DNA from: Phragmites australis
Taxonomy: Eukaryota > Streptophyta > Magnoliopsida > Poales > Poaceae
Direction of reading: 5' to 3'
NCBI RefSeq assembly: GCF_958298935.1
Contig: NC_084924.1
Location: 22,789,819 to 22,853,818 of the forward strand
Length of the DNA: 64,000 nt
This document shows, one piece after another, positions 11,806-24,400 of the stretch. The position numbers and the translations under genes were made by a program. Numbering within the stretch: position 1 is the first letter of the stretch; every line of letters starts with the position of its first letter. The notes below the pieces were generated by a model. The model was not told where the DNA came from, did not search any database, and worked only from the letters and a program-made list of their open reading frames with translations.

Positions 11806-12073
11806 TATCACTGCCGACTCATATAATCCGCCGGCAGTGATGTACAGATATCACTGCTAATCAGGAGTTTGAGCCGGTCGTGATGTGGTGTGGGTGCATC
11901 ACTGTCGGCTCAATCCATTAGCCGGCAGTGATGATCATATCACTACCGGTTCATAAACCATGATGGCTGATTCTTTCCACGTGGCTAATGAACCGGCAGT
12001 GATGCCCCATCACTATCAGCTCATGAGGAACCAGTAGTGATAGGCCGGCCTATAAGCCCAGTCTGTAGTAGTG
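11806..12073 (-). repeat. CACTA-B subterminal repeat array and terminal inverted repeat
   Basis: Alternating copies and reverse copies of TCACTGCCGGCTCA and GCCGGCAGTGATG, ending in CTGTAGTAGTG at 12063-12073. Such arrays are binding sites for element-encoded proteins in CACTA transposons. The following bases (CTC) would be the 3-bp duplication. Confidence 0.8.
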
Positions 12074-12076
12074 CTC

Positions 12077-12387
12077 CCATAATACATATGTTTCTCAGTG
12101 TCAAACTTTGAAGACTTTCAAGATGATGACCTGGTGTACTAGGAGCGTGTCTTTCAGTCGGTGCCTGTGGAGTTGCTAGGTCACCAATGCTTCTATTCTG
12201 CTGCTATCATTTAGTTGTTGTTGTTTAGCTAATTGGTTGTTTAGGTGAAGTCTTTAATGTAGGAGTTAAACCGTTATAAGTTAAAAATATTGCTTTTGTT
12301 ACTTCACCTGTTAAGTCCTTATGTGTGTTAAGCTTCCTGGGTACATATAAACCACATTTGGTTTTGTTCGTTAAAACCGGGTGTGAC
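12077..12387 (+). repeat. E5: 3' end of a plus-strand Tekay-like LTR
   Basis: The ending TTAAAACCGGGTGTGACA matches the ends of other Tekay LTRs here, and the segment has the same GTCGGTGCCTGTGGA feature as T1. It is cut on its left by CACTA-B. After 12387 the sequence (TAATG, then GCACCAAC) is the inside of a minus-strand LTR, so E5 belonged to an element that had inserted into the T3 LTR. Confidence 0.65.
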
Positions 12388-14255
12388 ATAATGGCACCAA
12401 CAATTGGTGCTTAAATAACCTAGGCGGGCCAATGACAATCGAGACTTCATTCGCGATCCATCCCTATCACCCGCTCAAATCTCGCCTCATTCTCACAACT
12501 CATTAACCCTTCAATATTAAATTAAGTGAGACAACATTAAGCCCTAAAACTCACGAACGATGGTCGAACCACCCCTTGACTTCTACCGTGACCTAAGTCT
12601 TGCTATGCATAACACATTCATTTTAAGTTAAACCATTATGTGATACCACGCCAGGTTATAATGGATCAAAAGATAACAATGATAAAAAAGGGTAATATAA
12701 CAAATAGGCTCTACACCAAAGAATTGATATTGACTAGCTATCATGCATGATATACATATAGCATAACTTATCAAATTAGTAAAACATATGATCCAAAGTA
12801 GGGGTGCCTTAGTTCTGAACTTCATAATCCACAGTAACAAACTCCGGATCACCCTCAGTCATGCCCACATCGCTCTCTACTGGTTCTTCGTTATCTAAAT
12901 AACGAGTGTATGCAATGAAGGGAATGCATATGAGACGTGATCCAAATGTGATGAAAATGCTCATAAATGTAGTGCAATATGTAAGGAACACAGTAGAACC
13001 AGATTTATGTGAAGCGCTATTCATAAACTCATTGTATAATAAGAAAGGCGAGGTGTTGTCCCAATTAAAAATTAATTAAAAGAGAGCACTATAAAACAAA
13101 ACTTAGGCATGATTTGACATGCCAACCAATATTTTTCCTATATAGGGTCACCCTAATGAAGGTTTTTAGAAATGGGTTTACCTCTAAATCATTTTTATTC
13201 TTTTCTTTACAAATTTTACAAGCTAACAAAGTGCAAGCATCAAATGCTAGAACAGAGGGTTAAACAACTATTTCATGATAGCCAATATTTTTCCTACACA
13301 GTACTCCATACCATGAATTAAAGGTGGATTAAACAATTTGCAACATTATCATACAATTACCTGTATTTAGACAATGATTTCACTAATGCACATATTTTTA
13401 GATTGAAGAGTATTACATGGCAACATTACAGATCTACTTTCATTATTTATAGAGCTACCAATATTTTGCTATGATTTTCGCAAGATTCTGATTGAATTAG
13501 TGACAACAATGAACAGCTTATCTAGCTTTTACTGTCGTAGCTAGCTAGCAGCAGGGTGCAGCGGTCACGTTCTTGCCCTCCAGCGCCGAGCTGCTGTGGG
13601 GACCGGCCGGAGGATGGGCTGGGGAGGTGAAGCGCGAGGTGGGGAGGTGTTTTGAAACAACAGCAGCGACATGCAGCGGAGGCAGCGAGCTCAGCGGCGG
13701 CCATGGCGACAGCGGCGCGTGGAGCTGTGGCAACGGGTCTGTGGAGCTTGCCGGCGGCGAGCTTGGCCGCGGCTTGGTCAAAGGTGGGCACCACGAGCAT
13801 CAGCGCCCGATCGATGAGGATCCTCGTGAAGTGACATGCATGGCTCAGATGTGGTCGGAGCAAGCTCGATGGCGGCAAAGGCAATGGCAGTGCGTGGCTG
13901 TGCATGGCGACGGTGAACTGCAGTGAGGCAGGGAGGAGGATGGGGAGCTCATGGAGCTCACCAGATCGTGATCGATCAGTTGACGTGTCGGGCTTGGATG
14001 GGAATGGTCGGGGTAGAGAGGGCGACGGCGAGGTCGACGGGTGGTGCTTGGCCGGCACGGAAGAAGGGGACGTCGTAGCTCGGGCTCCGGTCGTCGTGGG
14101 ATGTCGGGGAGGTCGTGGACGGGATCACAGCTGTTCCCTCCTCCGGAACCAGGCGACGGAGTGGGCGAGGAGGAGCTGGGCGAGCTGCTGTGACTTGGAG
14201 GGGGAAGGTTGCAGTGGTGGCAATGAAGCTGCAGCTTCTGTGTTGCTCGGTGAGA

Positions 14256-15173
14256 AGTGGCGGAGCCGGGAATCGAATTAGGTATTCCCAAGCTAAAAAA
14301 TACGAAACATTCAAAATAGCATAAATTAAAAGTACATATTGTTCAAACTAAAGATGTCCATTAAAAATGAGATATTTAATGAAAATTAAATTTAATTTTA
14401 ACTTTGCGTTTCTTCGTGGCTTGGAAGCGGTTGATAATATCATTATCCTTATCTTGCAAAAAGAACTCACGCTAAATAAGTGTGATCAAACAATCATTTA
14501 AGTATTGATCCTTCATCATATTTTTCAACTTATTCTTTACATAATTCATTGAAGAAAATACTCTCTTAACACTAGCAGTAGCTATGGGAAGTATTAGCAC
14601 CAATTTGAGAAGCTTATACACAACATCATGTTTGATGTGCTTCTTTGTTTCAACAAGTATAATAGAAATGTCAGCAAGATTCTTCACTTTTCTAAACCTT
14701 TCCTCTCTATGCATATCAGTAACAAAGAGTTAAAGTTGATAAGGAAGATGGTTCAACTCCGAGCTTGAGAAATCATTAGGATAAAATTGAGCAAGCTTAA
14801 CCAATTTGGCTTTGTCATAAGCAACAAATGAATCAACAGTATTGAATGATGCCATGCAAAGAAACAAATCTGTGTTTACCTCATAAATCTCTCATTAAGC
14901 TCTCGAACTTGCCTATCAATGACACTTAAGAACATGTCAACATGGAAACGATATAAATTCTTGACTTTGTAAAGAATCTCCTATCTCTTCCAACCGGTTT
15001 GTAGAAACCATACATATTAGCAATTTTGATTCCATGCTTGACAAAAAAGAATTAAAATCTTCAAGAAAATCATAAACTATACACATATATATACCATACA
15101 TATACTCATTTTTTTGCCAAAATTGTTCGGTATTCCTGGGAATACCCATGCATCAATATAGGTCCGCCCGTGT
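14256..15173 (-). mobile_element. hAT transposon remnant
   Basis: The left end AGTGGCGGAGCC and the right end GGTCCGCCCGTGT are roughly inverted, like many plant hAT termini. The flanks CGGTGAGA (14248-14255) and CAGTGAGA (15174-15181) agree at 7 of 8 bases, which fits the 8-bp hAT duplication. Just inside, GGTATTCCC (14281) and GGGAATACC (15139) form a second inverted pair. It carries a hAT C-terminal domain. Only 918 bp remain. Confidence 0.65.
14472..14860 (-). pseudogene. hAT transposase C-terminal dimerisation domain fragment
   Basis: On the minus strand the frame contains YKLLKLVLILPIATASV, RVFSSMNYVKNKL and NDCLITLI, the conserved C-terminal (hATC) signature of hAT transposases, where the dimer forms. 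The frame extends upstream through LNHLPYQL and one TAA to LFVTDMHRE. The catalytic domain is missing or too decayed to recognise. It sits wholly inside the hAT remnant in the T3 LTR. Confidence 0.82.
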
Positions 15174-15735
15174 CAGTGAGAGGGAGGGAGTAAGCAACTG
15201 AGAGAAATAGTATGGAGGGCTAAGGGAGGTCAGGGCGACGAGATTAAGGCAGCTCGACCACGGGAGAGCGAGGGTAGGCCGACTGGGTTGGCTTTTCTTG
15301 TGGGGAGCCTGGTGGCTAGCCACGATCAGCAGTGGCCGATGGCGACGTGGCGAGTCAGCTCTGGGCTGGCCAACGGGAGGAAGCAGATGACTGCAGGGGA
15401 GGCTGACCAGTGGGACCTGCAAAATAGTAAAATTAGGATATAAGTTTTGCTTTCCCTCTTCTCCTGTTCAAACGGTGGCTTTTGTAATCAACAAAAATTG
15501 TGCCAATTTGTTTGGTGGTAGTATACTTCACAGAGAACCTATTTGCTTTGGTTTCACTCAAAAAACTCTAGTTAGTTTTAAACTAAAATTTCTCAAAGTT
15601 GATCGCTTTAAAACCTTGACTGAATTTTTAGGGCATTGATTTAATTCAAATTCAAACACAACCAAATGAACCTAATTCAACCAAATGCTCATGAAATGCA
15701 TGCAATTATGAATATGCACAAATTGGGATGTGACA

Positions 15736-18700
15736 AACCTCCCCCCTTAGAGGAATCTCATTCTGAGATTCGGGTGAGTTTGCGGAGAGTGGGAAGAGAT
15801 AAACACACACTTCATGTAAGAAACGATGACGATAAAAGAACGATTGATATTAAATGATTGAGAGGTCACTCGTCACCAATTATTCAAAAAAGAGGAACTC
15901 GGCCTCGAGGACAAGGGAAAAACTCCTAGGCTTCTTGATTCACCTAGACATGTTAATAATCTCTACCGAAGATCTACAACCAACAAGGTGGGGTAGGCTC
16001 CTTGGTGGATCTATGGTGATTGCATGCATATCTAAGAATTTGTGAAAGTTTGATCCCTGTCAACACAAGGGTGATGTAGGTTGACAAAAAGAATATGATT
16101 CTCCATGTGTGTATGCTACGATCGTAGAGATAGAAGCTCATTCAAAATGAAGCTTATGAAGCAATACTCACATGGAGCAAAAGAATTTAGAAACTCAGCA
16201 CGAAATCGATCTTCTTGTTCATATGTAGCTTCATCTTTGAAGTTGTTACTCCATTGGACTTTTAGAAACTTGATTGTACGGCATCGAGTCTTGCATTCGG
16301 ATTCTTCAAGAATGGGAATAGGATGCTCGCAATAGGTGAGGTCAGGTAGAAGATGTTGATCAACCTTGGTTGGAATGCGGAGACATTTCTTCAATTGGGA
16401 TACATGAAAGACATTATGCACGGTGGAAAGGGATGGAGGTAGCTCCAATTGATAGCCCACTTTTCCTCACCGGGCAATAATTTGAAAAAGACCAATGCAT
16501 TGAGGTGCTAATTTTCCCTTGACTTGAAAGTGTTGCGTTCCCTTGAGAGAAGCATCCTTGAGATAGACAAAACTCCCTATGTCAAACACGATCGGTGTAA
16601 CTCTTTTGACGCAATTGGGCCATGAGCAAACATTTGCAAATGTTCTTCACATGCTTTTCCGCCTCCTTGACCAAGTCTGGACCAAAGAATGGCCTTTCAC
16701 CGGATTCAGACTAATTTAGCTACGTTCAACACCTTCTTCCATAAAGGGTCTCGAATGGAGACATTTGATGCTTGATTGATAGCAATTATTATATGAGAAT
16801 TTCGTGAATGGCAAGAAAATCTCCCATCTCCTTCCATACATGAGAGTACAAGCACTGAACATGTCTTCAATAATTTGATTAAACCTCTTAGATTGCCTAG
16901 TTTGGGGATGAAAGGTGGTTCTATGGAATAATTCGGTACGTATAGTCACGTGGAGGCTTCTCCAAAAATGCGATGTGAATTGAGGGCTTCGATCGGAGAT
17001 GATTTTCTTAGGCATGCCATGAAGGAACACGATCTGAGAGAGATATAGCTCTTAAAGGGATCGGTGACGTCCTTGGAGGGGGGTGAATTAGGACACTTAG
17101 AATTATTTCAGCTCCAAAAATAACACAAGATAAACCTATATCAAATTCTATCTAGATGCATTCTAGGTTTATCTAGTGTGTCTACTCTACCAGTCAAAGC
17201 GCTTGCAACCTATCTAAGAAGGTAATTGTAAGAATGTAAATACGGAAACATAAATAAGGTATAGAGAGCAAACTCTGTACAAAGATTTTTCCCGTGGTAT
17301 TGATGGTATAAATACCACCTCTAGTCCACGTTGGAGATCCACCAAGGATATGCTCCCCACCAGTACCCGGTCATGGCTCTTGAGCCACCAAGACACAAAG
17401 ATAAGCCCTCCACCTGGATGAGCCACCAAGCCACTAAGGCAAGATCTTACCACTAGTCTCTCTTCCGGTTTCTTGCTATCATGATCACTTTGGAGCTTGA
17501 GCCACCAAGGCAAGGGTCTCTGCGCCTCCGCATAATCGCCTTGCCATCGCTTCACACCAAGTCGAAGGGTCAACAAGCTTGCCAGTAAGTCATCAAGACT
17601 CCAAGGTACCAGTGTATCACTTGGTACAAGGTTGGATCACTCCTTGATCCACTCTCTAGGCAATAATCACCTAGCAACACTCTCTCTAGGCCTATAAGCA
17701 CTAAACACCCTCTAATTTTGTGCTTAATCGTCTTGGATAATCACTTTAAGCACTTTGGTGGTTTGGATATCTTCTCAAATGTCTATGACCTTCCTCTAGA
17801 CTCCAGCAACATGCCACACCTTCAAATGACTGAGTGGATAGGTATTTATAGCCTCAAACCCGTGCTCTAGCCGTTAACCCAACAACTTAGAAACGTTGTT
17901 AACACCAGATGATCTGGTGAGAAAACTAGTACTAACACCGGATCATACGATGAGTAAACTCTCACAAACTAGCCGTTGGAACCCCACACAAGCCTCTGTG
18001 AACACCAAACATTCCGATGTATACTTTATCTCCATCACCGGAGTATCCGGTGAGTTATCCTAATCCATTCGGTGTGTACAACATTTACACAGGACCTTCC
18101 AGCGTGTTGAACTCCTTCTGTCCCATTTGCACTATTCATTGTCTGGTGTGTGCAACACATTAATCACCGGACCATTTGGTGCGTTGATCTTCAACTTCAA
18201 TGGCTGCAACCTTCTCTGGACAAAATGCTTTGGTGTGTATCTTCTCTGATCATCAGACCTTCCGGTGAGGTCTTCAGACCTCTCTCCTCTTTGTTAAATA
18301 TACTCTGGTGAGTTCAACACCTAGAGCACTGAACCATCTAGTGAGGTAAATCTTCGTGGGACTTCTCCAATTCAGTCTAACTTTGTCCCAGCTACGGTGG
18401 ATTCTTCATGTATTGCATCCATGAGACCTACTAATATATATTCTTGACAAACATGTTAGTCCCATTGACTTTGTTATTATTAATCACCAAAATCACAATC
18501 AGGGCCTAATAGGGCCATTTTCGCTACGACTCTGCAAATTGCTTCAAAGTGAATGTTATCTTGATGGGAAGGAAATGCGCATACTTTGTAAATTGATCGA
18601 CAATGACCCATATAGAATCGTATTCTTGAGATGTCTTTGGTTAAACAACGATGAAAGCTATGCCAATTTCCTCCCATTTCTATGAGGTTGGAGCATTCTG

Positions 18701-18752
18701 GCCAGTTGGAGGTGATCCACTTTCACCCTTTGATAAACATCGCACTCGGAGA
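15736..18752 (-). pseudogene. Tekay-like integrase with chromodomain of T3, interrupted
   Basis: Read right to left: CDVYQRVK of the zinc domain near 18745, then YDSIWVIVDQFTKYAHF near 18600 in the core, a 1.48-kb insertion (X), then FLHGMPKKIISD, FHPQT and the basic domain, and finally HNVFHVSQLKKCLRI with a chromodomain-like end (FLKVQWSNN, DEATYEQED) near 16200. Many frameshifts and stops are present, and the DGQTE Glu region reads TRQSK, so the active site is damaged. The 3' end is followed by a polypurine tract and the T3 LTR. The upstream end is cut at 18752 by CACTA-A. Confidence 0.82.
17053..18529. mobile_element. Insertion X (1477 bp), unclassified grass repeat
   Basis: Interrupts the T3 integrase between the codons for KQFAE and LYLSQIV. 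CTCT is repeated at 17049-17052 and 18530-18533. The left end has GGAGGGGGGTGAATTAGG and the right end has ATTAATCACCAAAATCAC, motifs I recall from a high-copy grass repeat whose class I cannot name. It does not have TG...CA LTR ends. Positions 17880-18345 hold imperfect CACCGGA...TCCGGTG inverted motifs every few tens of bases. No conserved protein was seen. Confidence 0.55.
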
Positions 18753-18985
18753 CACTACGTAAGAAACCATCAATGGAGACACATCATTAGTGACAGCTCC
18801 TCAGTACCGTCACTAGGACACTATTGGTGATGGGACCAGTGCCGAACCATCACTAATGTGTGGCTCAGGCCGAGACCTGGCCATGACCCGTCACTAATAT
18901 TAAAGTAATTAATGACGGGTTGTAGTTGTTACTATCACTGATGACTGACTCATTAGTGATGGGTATCCTTATAACCCGTCACTAA
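18753..18985 (+). repeat. CACTA-A 5' terminal inverted repeat and subterminal array
   Basis: The terminal CACTAC motif is followed by direct and inverted copies of CATTAGTGACGGGT and ACCCGTCACTAAT. A leader of pyrimidine-rich sequence follows at about 19000-19150. Confidence 0.78.
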
Positions 18986-19520
18986 TTTTTGCCACTCACA
19001 TCTGCTTGACTACTCTTATCTGCCCATTTCTCTCTTGACCACTCTCATCTCTGCTCACGTTCGCTCGCCTCCTCCCACCGCCGCCGTTCGCACCTCACCG
19101 CTGATGCTGCTGCCATCCTCCCCCCTCCACCACAGCCTGACATACACCGTCACCCCCTCTACCCGCTAGGGTTAGGGCGATGGATCAAGGTAGTGGTGGG
19201 GGCTGTTGCCATCGCCATGGCAGACTTGGATGGATCTTGATAACTCCTCCATCGGCTCACGCACCAGGCGTACACTAGCCTCCAAGTGTTCCCCCACCAG
19301 CGTTCCCCCATCGGCCACGATCGAGATCGATCATAGTAACCTCTTTTCTTTTTCTCCCTCATTGTTAGGCTCATAGTAACACTCATTAGGACACAACAAT
19401 TTAATTGAGTTTATAGTACATTAGGCTCAATTCATATCATCTTATCATGTAGGTGTTGAAACCGATCCTATGGCTTAAAGAGGTAATCCTTGCTATAGGT
19501 GGTACTATACCTTTGGTGCA

Positions 19521-20217
19521 ATGCATTCTAGATGGAAGGAATTTTTTGTGAAGCTATCTATCTCTTTTGACATACATTCAAGGGGAGAAAGTAGTGGGGA
19601 TATCACTATTAGGGCCTGTGGCAAGGCATCACCGATTTTGTTGCATTTCGAAAAAACCGCCATTGAAGGGTGCTTGAAAGTGCTTGAGGAGCATGGGTTC
19701 TTTTTGCCTAACTACAACTATTTTCAAATAAAAGTGCTTGAGGAGGGCGAAGAGGATTTGGCTTCGATCAGTGAGAGGCTTGCTCAGTTTGATGAATATG
19801 ATATGGTACAGTAATATGTAATCTGGTTGTTTTGATATACATGACTGTTAGCGTGTATTATTTTCATAATTATATTTTCTTTGCTTGTAGGATATTTTTG
19901 GTGACACCTTTGCGGCAATTAGATTTCATGCTATCTTGGATCAAGCCATGGAGAATCTTGGGTTAAGCTTTTATAGCCCCAGAGTGGACTTCACTGCTGA
20001 AGGTAACTTCCATGCTGATATAAGGTTTCATTTAAGTGGAAATGAATCAGCTAATAAAACCTTGTTTACTATCTATGGTAAAGCATCGGGTTGTCCATAC
20101 CAAACGAAAGAGTGCACTAATTCATGTGCTAATGTATAGCGATGAAGTATTAGGATACAGTATTGTAGATTTCAACTATGTTAAATATCAGAGGTTATGT
20201 GTTCCGGCAAATGCATA
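19521..20217 (+). pseudogene. Two-exon gene with two related domains, function unknown, in CACTA-A
   Basis: Exon 1 runs from ATG at 19521 to 19805 (95 codons). A GT...AG intron at 19806-19890 joins it in frame to exon 2 (DIFGDTFAAI). Exon 2 continues to about 20110, where one extra base shifts the frame; the protein then reads on in the next frame to a TAA ending at 20218. Each exon holds one copy of a domain: beta-rich sequence, GKAS, a helix-like stretch with K-A-L, then a Gly and an N/D-NY motif (YNYFQIKVLE in copy 1, DFNYVKYQRL in copy 2). I do not recognise the family. The strand-strand-helix pattern vaguely recalls double-stranded-RNA-binding domains, but that is speculative. It may be captured host sequence or an extra CACTA gene. 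Repeat arrays lie on both sides. Confidence 0.5.
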
Positions 20218-20380
20218 AGTAGTATGCATAACTATATTGTATGACTTACTTGAGTTAAATTCAAGTTTTTGGATGTCATCCATCGAAGTTCAGTTCAGTT
20301 CTGTTGAATGGGATGTTGAAGTACTCTCTGTTTGCATGCATGTACTTCTCTTGTTTGTAGAAGTCGATCTCTGCATGTGT

Positions 20381-20625
20381 CATTAGTGACGGGTATCCTT
20401 ATCACCCATCATTAATGTTAAATAATTAGTGACAGATGTCCTTATAACCTGTCATTAATATTAACTCATTAGTGATGGATGTCTTTATAACCTGTCACTA
20501 AATGTAGCCTTAGCGGCTCCCTCCCAGGAACACTCATTAGTGACGTGTTGTTATGAGACCAGTCACTAATGGCTCACTCATTAGTGACATGTGTCCTTAT
20601 AACCCATCACTATTGAGTGATGTTT
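20381..20625. repeat. Second subterminal-type repeat array in CACTA-A
   Basis: At least five copies of CATTAGTGACGGGT-type and inverse motifs, interspersed with CCTTATAACC. It lies between the two-domain gene and the TNP2 gene, so it is internal to the element. Confidence 0.75.
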
Positions 20626-20907
20626 ACTGTTATTTTATTCACCAAGTAGCATGACTAGACAGTGTCTGTCCACTACGGCTGCTCGACAAAGGGATGACTT
20701 TTTTGGTGATTCTGTTGAGGCCAAATCAAATCTCCGTGATTTGAAGTTGGTGTCTGTCCCTGGCCTTTGAAGGTTTTCCTCCTCCCTCTCCTCCTCCTCT
20801 TACTCATATATGCATGGTGGATTCTAGGGTTTGAGTTGGAATCAACAACTTTGCTCTTTCTCCCAGATCTTGATATATGTGGATTGTCCCCCTTACTTAG
20901 TGTACAC

Positions 20908-21285
20908 ACGTAACCTATGTCTCCCATTTGGGAGTGTTTGATTATAAATATGACTTGGCAACTCATCATATTTATAAGAAGATGCTCCCGTTTTGTCCAA
21001 GTACTTTGGACAGTTCGAGGATATATAGCCCGAGTAGTAGGTTTCTATGCTTTTTTCTAGTTCTACAGAGAATTTTGGTGGCATCTCCCTGTTGTTCTCT
21101 AGATACACACCCTCTTGGCTCGTTGTCGAGACGTGTATTTGGAGAACAATGGGGAGGTGCTACCGATATTTTCTCCAAAACCGAACAAGAGCATGGAAAC
21201 CTACTCAGGCCACATATCCTCGAATAGGATTCGGACCTATCTTTGCCTATAAGAAATTAGCTAGGATCCTTCACCATAGATAACA
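20908..21285. repeat. Palindrome-bearing module, copy 1
   Basis: About 375 bp, repeated with high similarity at 40088-40455. It contains GGGAG...CTCCC flanking an inverted repeat whose inner arms are TATAAATATGA and TCATATTTATA. Here it lies just before the TNP2 gene. The minus strand is partly open, but frames differ between copies. Confidence 0.72.
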
Positions 21286-21431
21286 TGTATCATATTTGGA
21301 TGTTAATTGTTCTCTTGAATATCACTAGATCACATGTACACACTTAATTTAGTTAAATTGAGTTAGGATTTTTATACTTATTCTATGTTCTTTGTAGTTT
21401 CTATTTAGAATTAATATTTTTGAATTTGTAG

Positions 21432-24400
21432 ATGGTGGACCGAAGTTGGATGCACCTTGATTGCTGTATTTGTAATGAGTACATAAGCGAGGTGAAGTCT
21501 TTCTTGACTGTCGCAGTGGCAGATATGGAAAGTCAAGGTAAAACGACAATTTAGTGTCCATGCTGTGATTGCAAGAATGAGAAGAAGTTCCAAAAACCTG
21601 ACAATATGTACGATCACTTGTTAATCCATGGATTCAAAGAGAAATATCATGTTTGGAACAAACACGATGATGAAGACCTTAACAAAGGCGAAATGGGTTA
21701 GGTCCCCTCGGACTGAGGAGCACGATGAGTATAGTGATGGTGAGTTTGCCAAATTCCAGGAACCGGTGCGAGACTCAAAGACACCATTTTATCCTGGCTG
21801 TAAGGAGAAGTACACGCTGTTGTTTGCAATGCTTATGCTTATGCTTATGCAATTGAAGGCAACCCATCGTTGGTCTGATAGGAGTTTCAAAGCATTGTTG
21901 CATATAAACATGCTACCAGAGGGGAACAAGGTGCTCAAGATCGTCTACCACGCGAAAAAGATAGTTTGTCCTTTGGGATTGGAGGTAGAAAAAATACATA
22001 CACGTAAAGAGGATTGTGTCATGTTTCATGGAGAGTATCCAGACCTAGATCAATGTCCTGTTTTTGAAGCCCATTGATACAAGCGTAGAAATGATGGTGG
22101 TGATGTGGAGGAAGGCAACAAGAGAAAAGGGCCTCCTAGAAAGGTGATGTAGTATTTCGCTATAATTCCCTGTTTGAAGCATTTGTTCTAGAACAAAAAG
22201 GAGTCCTAATTGTTGTGGTGGCACAAGGAGGGTCGTAAGAACAATGCAATGATATGGCACCCTGTAGATTCAGCTCAGTGGCAAACCATTGATTCCACAT
22301 TTGGGTGGTTCGCTGAAGAATTAAGAAATATTAGGTTTGCTATGAGCACAAATGGTATGAATCCATTCGGTAACAAGAGTAGCTTGCATAGCACCTGGCC
22401 TATTGTACTATCTATCTACAACGTTCCACCTTGGCTTTGTAAAAAGAGAAAATACATTATGTTGTCGACCTTAATTCCTGGTCTGAGGCAACCTGTCAAC
22501 GGTATTGATGTGTTCCTCAGGACTTTGGTGGATGATCTTAATGTACTCTGGTCTGAAGGCATTGAGGTTTGGGATCAGTACAAGCGAGAATACTTCACCC
22601 TACATGCCACGTTGTTCGTCACCATCAATGATCCGCCAACACTTTGTAACTTGTCAGGGCAGAGTAAAAGAAAAGGTGAAGCTTACCCCCAATGCTTAGA
22701 TGACACTAAAAGTATGTGGTTGAATGAATTAAAGAAAAATAGTGTACATGCGGCATCAAAGTTTCCTTCCAAGGAACCACCAGTACCAAAAAATGAAGTT
22801 TCAGTTTGACGGCACAAGTGAGAAAGCGTCACCTCCAAGGCATTTCAACTGGCAAGATGCCTATGATAAGGTTAAGGATATCAATGTTGTCCTTGGCAAG
22901 CGACAACGATCCTCCACGAGTGATGAAAATGGAATGTGGAATAAGAAATCAATTCTCTGGGAGCTTGATTATAGGAAATACTTAGACTTTTGTCACTGTA
23001 TTGACCTCATGCACGTAGAAAACAATATTTGTGATAGTCTCCTCGGTACAATGCTCAACATGAAGGGGGAAACAAAAGATCATGAAAATGCAGGAGCTAA
23101 CCTTGAAGAAATGGGCTTAAGACTGGAGCTTCATGTCAAGGATACAGATAAAGGGAAATTCCTACCCCCATCTTGCATCACCCTATCCAAGAAGAAGAAA
23201 AAAGAATTTTACGAGTTCTTACATAGTGTGAAAGTTCCCTTCGGTTACTCGTCCAACATTGAAAGAGATAAAAATGGTTACTGGCATGAAAAGTTGCCAT
23301 GTGATGTTGACACAGATGATTGCGGTTGGAATTAGAAACATGTTGCCAATTGGTGTTCGAGAGGCTCATGATCATGTGCATTTTTTCAATGCAATTGGTC
23401 AGAAGGTACTCGATCTGAAAGCACTAGCCAAGCTAGAAAAAAGACACTTCAAGACTCTATATCTTCTCGAGATGTATTTTGTACCATCCTTTTTTGATAT
23501 CATGGTCCATCTCACAGCTCACCTTGTGAAGGAGATTTATTTTCTTGGCCATGTGTTCCTACATCAAATGTATCCATATGAGCAATTCATGGGTGTTCTC
23601 AAGTCGTACATAAGGAATCAAGCTTTCCTTGAGGGGTACATCGCACAAGGTTACTCTACAGAGGAGGTAGTTGAGTGGTTCATTAATTACATGGATCCAA
23701 ATAACCCAATTGATGTGCCTCATTCTCGCCATGAGGGTAGGCTCGCAGGGCAAGGAGAAACATGCAATTACTCCTGAGCCGAAGGCATACAACCAAGCTC
23801 ATTTCCTCTTGTTGCAACTAATGAGCAAAGTGTCCCCATATATCGACGAGCACAAGCAGTTGCTTCTTCAGGAGAATCCAGTGCGAACCAAAGCTTAGGT
23901 TGTGAAGCAACATATGCAAAGGTTCAACACTTGGTTTTGAGATCCAATCAATCAATAGAGTACTCCTACAAGTGATTTGATCAGGAAACTAGTGGCAGGC
24001 CCTATATACATAATTACAACATGTCAAGAGTACGATATAAACACTTACACATTTTACACGGTTGCCCAAGATTAGAAAAGCACATATCAGAACAACGGTG
24101 TCCGTATAGACGCTTATGATAACAACATGTACAGGAGCACATACTACGGTCAGATAGAAGACATCTGAGAACTGGATTACTTGGGATTCAAGGTACCCCT
24201 GTTGCGGTGCCGTTGGGTACATATGACAAAGATAAGTACGGATTCACTAGTATTAATATCAAAATTGTCGGATATAAGGACGGACCTTTCGTACTTGCTA
24301 AACAAGTTGCCTAGGTGTTTTATGTGATTGACACGACAGATAAGAAACTTCATGTGGTTCTCGCCAGGAAAAGACGGATCATCGGAGTTGAAAATGTGGT

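Larger units (their letters stand above)
6569..12073 (-). mobile_element. CACTA-B: decayed CACTA transposon, minus strand
   Basis: The right end at 12073 reads CTGTAGTAGTG, the reverse of CACTACTACAG, a CACTA terminal inverted repeat. Just inside lies an array of CACTGCCGGCTCA-type subterminal repeats. Leftwards come the C-terminal end of a TNP2 transposase (split by solo LTR S1), a second repeat array, a G-rich leader and a TNP1-like gene. That is the usual TNP2-then-TNP1 order for an element on the minus strand. Most of TNP2 is deleted. The left TIR is outside the window. The element sits in LTR fragment E5. Confidence 0.72.
12393..15735 (-). repeat. 3' LTR of T3 (part), minus strand, with hAT insertion
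   Basis: Ends on the plus strand in GGGATGTGACA at 15735, followed at once by AACCTCCCCCCTTAG, the reverse of a polypurine tract, and then by T3 integrase. The left part is displaced by E5. A GC-rich stretch at 13540-14240 corresponds to the GC-rich stretch of the other Tekay LTRs. No gene of its own. Confidence 0.75.

Noticed and set aside
13522..14291. Several overlapping Ser/Pro- or Gly-rich frames on both strands
   Set aside because: GC-rich part of the T3 LTR; no conserved domain and no preferred strand.
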